This document shows, piece by piece, positions 60,570-64,000 of a stretch of 64,000 nt of DNA. The translations under genes and the position numbers were made by a program. Location: assembly GCA_947488765.1 (NCBI GenBank), contig CANLAE010000001.1, forward strand, positions 248,001-312,000, written 5' to 3'. Source of the stretch: Chitinophagaceae bacterium. GTDB taxonomy: Bacteria > Bacteroidota > Bacteroidia > Chitinophagales > Chitinophagaceae. Positions within the stretch are counted from its first letter, which is position 1. Every line of letters starts with the position of its first letter. The notes beneath the pieces are model-generated. The model worked only from the letters and a program-made list of their open reading frames with translations, was not told where the DNA came from and made no database searches.

Positions 60570-62393
60570 ATGAAAAAATATTTAGGGCTTTTAAAGTATA
60601 GCAAACCATACAGGACAAATATTTTTTTATATTTTCTTTTCACATTGCTTTCAATAGTTTTCAGTGTTGTTTCTATTGGGATGCTTTTTCCTTTTATGGA
60701 TATTATTTTTACAGGTGGGGCATTGGTTACACAAAAACCGGAAGCCGCCTTAAATGCTGCTTCTATGCTGAAATCACTACAATATTATTTATCACAAATC
60801 ATTATCGCCCACGATAAATTATATGCACTTGGTGCTGTTTGTATTTTTATTATTGTTTCAGTTTTTTTAAAAAACTTGTTTGTTTATCTCACTTATTATG
60901 CTATGAGCCCCATACGTAATGGCGTGATGGTACAATTGAGAAATGATATTTATAACAAAATTCTCAACTTACCAATTGGCTATTTTACAGAACAACGTAA
61001 AGGAGATTTGATGAGCAGAATGACAGAAGATACAGGTGAGCTGGAAGGGGCTGTTGCCAACACTTTGATAGGATTAATAAAAGACCCGATTACAATTATT
61101 TTCTATCTGTTTGTGCTGTTATTTTTGAGTCCTAAACTTTCTTTGATTTTGTTGATATTACTGCCAGTAGCAGGTTTTATTATTGGCAAATTAAGTAAGA
61201 GTTTGAAAAGAAACAGCAACCTTGCTGCCGAAAAATCGGCGGAAGGTTTTGGCATTTTAGAGGAAACACTTTCCAGTATGCGAATCATCAAAGCCTTTAC
61301 CGCAGAGGATTTGATACAAAAGAAATTTGTTACTGTTAATCAGGAATTATTTAACATCAAAAATAAATTGAATTACAGAAGAGATTTGGCAAGTCCGGTA
61401 AGTGAATTGCTTGGTATTGTTGTATTGTGTGTAATACTTTGGTTTGGCGGAAGTATTATTTTACAAAATAAAGATCTGGGACTTAGCGGTCCTTCATTTA
61501 TTGTTTATATCGCATTGTTTAGTCAAATTATTAGTCCTGCAAAAAGTTTGACTACCGCATTTTATAGCATGCAGCGAGGTACTACCGCACTTAACAGAAT
61601 AGATCAAATAATGCAAGCACCCAATACAATTATAGATAAACCGGATGCAATAGAATTGAACAGTTTTAAAAATTCTATTGAATTTAGAAATGTAAATTTT
61701 TATTACAACGATACGCCCATTTTAAAGAATATTAATTTAGTAATAGAAAAAGGAAAAACCATTGCATTCGTTGGAAGCAGCGGTGCAGGTAAAAGTACTT
61801 TAGCTGATTTGGTGCCTAGATTTCATGATATTTCAGGCGGTGAATTATTGATTGATGGCGTAAGTATAAAAAACTATACGCTTAAAAGTTTACGACAACA
61901 AATCAGCATTGTTACACAAGAGCCTTTGTTGTTTAATGATACCATTTATAACAACATCACTTTAGGCAAACGAAATGCTTCTAATGAAGAAGTTGAAGAT
62001 GCAGCTAAGGTTGCCAATGCGTATAATTTTATTGTTCAAAAAGAAAATGGATTCCAATCAAACATCGGTGATCGTGGCGGCAAATTAAGTGGCGGAGAAA
62101 GACAACGATTAACTATTGCAAGAGCAATCCTAAAAAACCCACCGATTTTAATTTTAGATGAAGCAACATCAGCATTAGATACCGAAAGTGAAAAGTTAGT
62201 ACAAGATGCTATTAATAATATGATGCAAAACAGAACAAGTATTGTAATTGCACATCGCCTTAGTACTATACGACATGCAGATGAAATTATTGTTTTGAAA
62301 AAAGGTGAAATTGCTGAAAGAGGCACGCACGAAGGCTTGTTGGCACAAAATGGTATTTATAAAAATCTTGTAGAAATGCAAGAGGTGAAGTAA
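60570..62393 (+). CDS. ABC transporter ATP-binding protein/permease (MsbA-like)
   Basis: A 607-residue half-transporter with an N-terminal six-helix membrane domain (about residues 15-345) and a C-terminal ATPase. Walker A is AFVGSSGAGKSTLADLVPRF, the Q-loop VTQEPLLFNDTIYNNITLGK, the signature KLSGGERQRLTIARAIL, and Walker B ILILDEATSALDTES with the switch His in VIAHRLSTIRHADEI. Lipid export of the MsbA type is the likely role, given its glycan-related neighbours, but drug export is possible. Confidence 0.9.
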   Translation: MKKYLGLLKYSKPYRTNIFLYFLFTLLSIVFSVVSIGMLFPFMDIIFTGGALVTQKPEAALNAASMLKSLQYYLSQIIIAHDKLYALGAVCIFIIVSVFLKNLFVYLTYYAMSPIRNGVMVQLRNDIYNKILNLPIGYFTEQRKGDLMSRMTEDTGELEGAVANTLIGLIKDPITIIFYLFVLLFLSPKLSLILLILLPVAGFIIGKLSKSLKRNSNLAAEKSAEGFGILEETLSSMRIIKAFTAEDLIQKKFVTVNQELFNIKNKLNYRRDLASPVSELLGIVVLCVILWFGGSIILQNKDLGLSGPSFIVYIALFSQIISPAKSLTTAFYSMQRGTTALNRIDQIMQAPNTIIDKPDAIELNSFKNSIEFRNVNFYYNDTPILKNINLVIEKGKTIAFVGSSGAGKSTLADLVPRFHDISGGELLIDGVSIKNYTLKSLRQQISIVTQEPLLFNDTIYNNITLGKRNASNEEVEDAAKVANAYNFIVQKENGFQSNIGDRGGKLSGGERQRLTIARAILKNPPILILDEATSALDTESEKLVQDAINNMMQNRTSIVIAHRLSTIRHADEIIVLKKGEIAERGTHEGLLAQNGIYKNLVEMQEVK

Positions 62394-62465
62394 TATTGGT
62401 TGAGTTATAAACATTAAAACACATTACTGAAAACAATTCAGTTAATTTAGCAGCATCAAATAACT

Positions 62466-63191
62466 ATGGCTACAACCCTTTGTTTTGACTTTGGTAATAC
62501 CCGATTAAAAGTGGCAGTATTTCATGATGCTGAACTGCAAACTGTTGTGGTATTGGACAACGGAAGCATTGATGCTATTCAGAATTTGATCAATCAATAC
62601 CAGCCACAACAATCTATTTTATCTTCGGTCATAAATCATGACACCCAAATTGAAACAATCTTAGCGCAACAAACTAAATTTCATAAACTCAATCATACCA
62701 GCAAATTACCTATTACCACTCCTGTTGGAAAACCTGAAACTATTGGTGCAGATCGATTGGCATTGTGTGCAGCTGCTGTTCATTTATATCCCAATCAACA
62801 CAATCTTGTAATAGGTTTGGGAACATGTATTACTTATAATTTTACCAATAAATTTCATGAATTTTTAGGAGGCAGCATTTCTCCCGGAATGCAAATGCGT
62901 TTCAGGGCAATGCACGAACAAACTGCTTTATTGCCTATTATTGAGCCTGCTTACGATTTTCCATTGATTGGCTATGATACCAAAACCAATTTGTTAAGTG
63001 GTGTATTATTGGGCATGGCAAAGGAAATTGATGGAATTATTGACGCTTATTCGAAAAAGTACAACAATTTTAACGTGCTAATAACAGGGGGAGATATTCC
63101 TTTTTTTGTGACTCACCTTAAAAACAAGATATTTGCCGACCCTTATTTAATTTTTAAAGGACTTTATGCAATCAACGAGTACAATTTATAG
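62466..63191 (+). CDS. coaX: Type III pantothenate kinase
   Basis: A 241-residue CoaX enzyme, first step of coenzyme A synthesis. Motifs are CFDFGNTRLKVAVFHDAELQ (phosphate loop), VGKPETIGADRLALCAAAVH, LVIGLGTCITYNFTN and LGGSISPGMQMRFRAMHEQT, then NVLITGGDIPFFVTHLKNK. It overlaps the next gene by 26 bases in a different frame, so coupled translation is likely. Confidence 0.94.
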   Translation: MATTLCFDFGNTRLKVAVFHDAELQTVVVLDNGSIDAIQNLINQYQPQQSILSSVINHDTQIETILAQQTKFHKLNHTSKLPITTPVGKPETIGADRLALCAAAVHLYPNQHNLVIGLGTCITYNFTNKFHEFLGGSISPGMQMRFRAMHEQTALLPIIEPAYDFPLIGYDTKTNLLSGVLLGMAKEIDGIIDAYSKKYNNFNVLITGGDIPFFVTHLKNKIFADPYLIFKGLYAINEYNL

Positions 63192-64000
63192 AGCAAGTTT
63201 TTTTTTAATTTGCATTATATTCATTACATCTGTTTCCGCACAGGAAAATTCTCCCTATTCACGTTTTGGATTAGGAGATTTCACTTATAGCCAACATGTA
63301 GTTACAAAAGCAATGGGTGGTGTAGCAGTAGCTTATGCAGATGGTCAGATTGTGAATTTTTCAAATCCGGCTTCTTATGCTAATTTAAAAATTGTTACCT
63401 ACGATTTAGGGATAACAATTGACAGCAGAACATTAAGAAGCAATACGCCTCTTTCTAAATACAATTCTACCAATTTTTCTCCAACTTATTTGAGTGTTGG
63501 GTTTCCTATTGATAAAATGAAAAATATTGGTGCTTCATTTGGATTTAGACCAATTACCAGAATCAATTATTCTGTTGTAAAATCTGAAAGACTAAGTAGC
63601 GTAAGTTCAAATGACAGCATACAAACCGGTTTTGAGGGAAGTGGAGGGATGAATCAGTTTTATTTTGGATTAGGCAAAAAATGGAAAAATGGATTAAGTA
63701 TTGGGTTTAATTCGGGTTATAATTTTGGTAAAAGAGAAAGCAACACTAAGCGTGCATTTATTAATGATACCGTTGCTTTTTACAAATCAAATTACAGCAC
63801 AACAACATCTTTCGGTGGCATGTTTGTTTCGGGAGGTTTTCAGTTTGAAACATTGTTAGATAGTTCCAAGGGATATCGTAAGGGGATGAAAGATAAATAT
63901 TATCTAAGATTGGGTGCAAATGCTTCTTTAGGTCAAAAATTAAATGCTTCCCAAAATATATCTAAAGAAACCTATGAATATGATAACTCAGGAGGCATAT
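63166..64000 (+). CDS. Outer membrane protein (OmpP1/FadL-like), N-terminal part (cut by right edge)
   Basis: An open frame from ATG 63166 to the window end, 278 residues so far. A signal peptide (about residues 1-26, LICIIFITSVSAQ) is followed by ENSPYSRFGLGDFTYSQHVV, KAMGGVAVAYADGQIVNFSN and PASYANL, typical of Bacteroidota outer-membrane transport-type barrels. Later Gly/aromatic strands (FGLGKKWKNGLSIGFNSGYN) look like barrel. It overlaps coaX by 26 bases. It is incomplete, so the family call is moderate. Confidence 0.75.
   Translation, partial: MQSTSTIYRASFFLICIIFITSVSAQENSPYSRFGLGDFTYSQHVVTKAMGGVAVAYADGQIVNFSNPASYANLKIVTYDLGITIDSRTLRSNTPLSKYNSTNFSPTYLSVGFPIDKMKNIGASFGFRPITRINYSVVKSERLSSVSSNDSIQTGFEGSGGMNQFYFGLGKKWKNGLSIGFNSGYNFGKRESNTKRAFINDTVAFYKSNYSTTTSFGGMFVSGGFQFETLLDSSKGYRKGMKDKYYLRLGANASLGQKLNASQNISKETYEYDNSGGI

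Noticed and set aside
1-64000. Transfer RNA, ribosomal RNA or tmRNA genes
   Set aside because: No cloverleaf or conserved rRNA segments were seen in the intergenic gaps.

Overview
The window looks like a chromosomal segment of a Bacteroidota bacterium, most likely family Chitinophagaceae or a close relative. DNA is AT-rich. Promoters fit the Bacteroidota TAnnTTTG (-7) / TTTG (-33) pattern, and clear Shine-Dalgarno sites are mostly absent. The gene content points the same way: alternative complex III fused to a caa3-type oxidase cluster, DUF4286, DUF5522, DUF6787 and DUF4422 proteins, 30S protein Thx, GxxExxY protein and a type IX sorting-like domain. No rRNA, tRNA, CRISPR array, prophage or intact transposase was recognised. 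Family names come from reading motifs and recalling families; no search was run.

Layout. 1-5.2 kb (minus strand): an envelope block, uppS - bamA - two ompH/skp chaperones - murI (cut by the left edge). 5.3-9.0 kb: methyltransferase and LOG-family hydrolase, then exonuclease III, DUF4286, HU and the 39-residue Thx on the plus strand. 9.0-14.8 kb: membrane hydroxylase, flavin reductase, a GxxExxY gene bracketed by inverted repeat pairs, FAH-family hydrolase, acyltransferase and a helical-repeat protein. 14.8-17.7 kb: an accessory stretch with a duplicated ~200-bp element, a decayed small peptide, three small single genes with their own promoters, an attC-like inverted repeat and dispersed hairpin repeats.

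17.7-23.2 kb is a tripartite RND efflux operon. 23.3-39.7 kb is mixed housekeeping and accessory: recA, a B12-binding radical SAM protein, an esterase, a nucleoid-associated protein, a standalone sorting-domain-like protein with an FNR-like palindrome upstream, a chromate transporter, a Pif1-like helicase with RecQ-type C-terminal domains, ssb and purN. Tandem ~105-bp repeats lie between the helicase gene and ssb.

39.9-56.1 kb (plus strand) is the respiratory core: actA-F (alternative complex III), then coxB, coxA, ctaB, two coxIII-type genes, a subunit IV, a SCO copper chaperone and a DUF420 protein. Together they pass electrons from menaquinol through c-type hemes to oxygen, with heme A synthesis and CuA assembly functions encoded alongside. 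56.1-64 kb: an alkyltransferase-like repair protein, DUF5522-trmB-yjjG, DUF4422, an O-antigen-ligase-like protein, an MsbA-like ABC exporter, coaX and the start of an outer-membrane protein cut by the right edge.

The most interesting material is non-coding or context-level: the inverted repeats around the GxxExxY gene, the accessory stretch at 14.8-17.7 kb, the hairpin repeat shared by distant intergenic gaps, the tandem repeats upstream of ssb on the helicase side, and the FNR-like box before the orphan sorting-domain protein.
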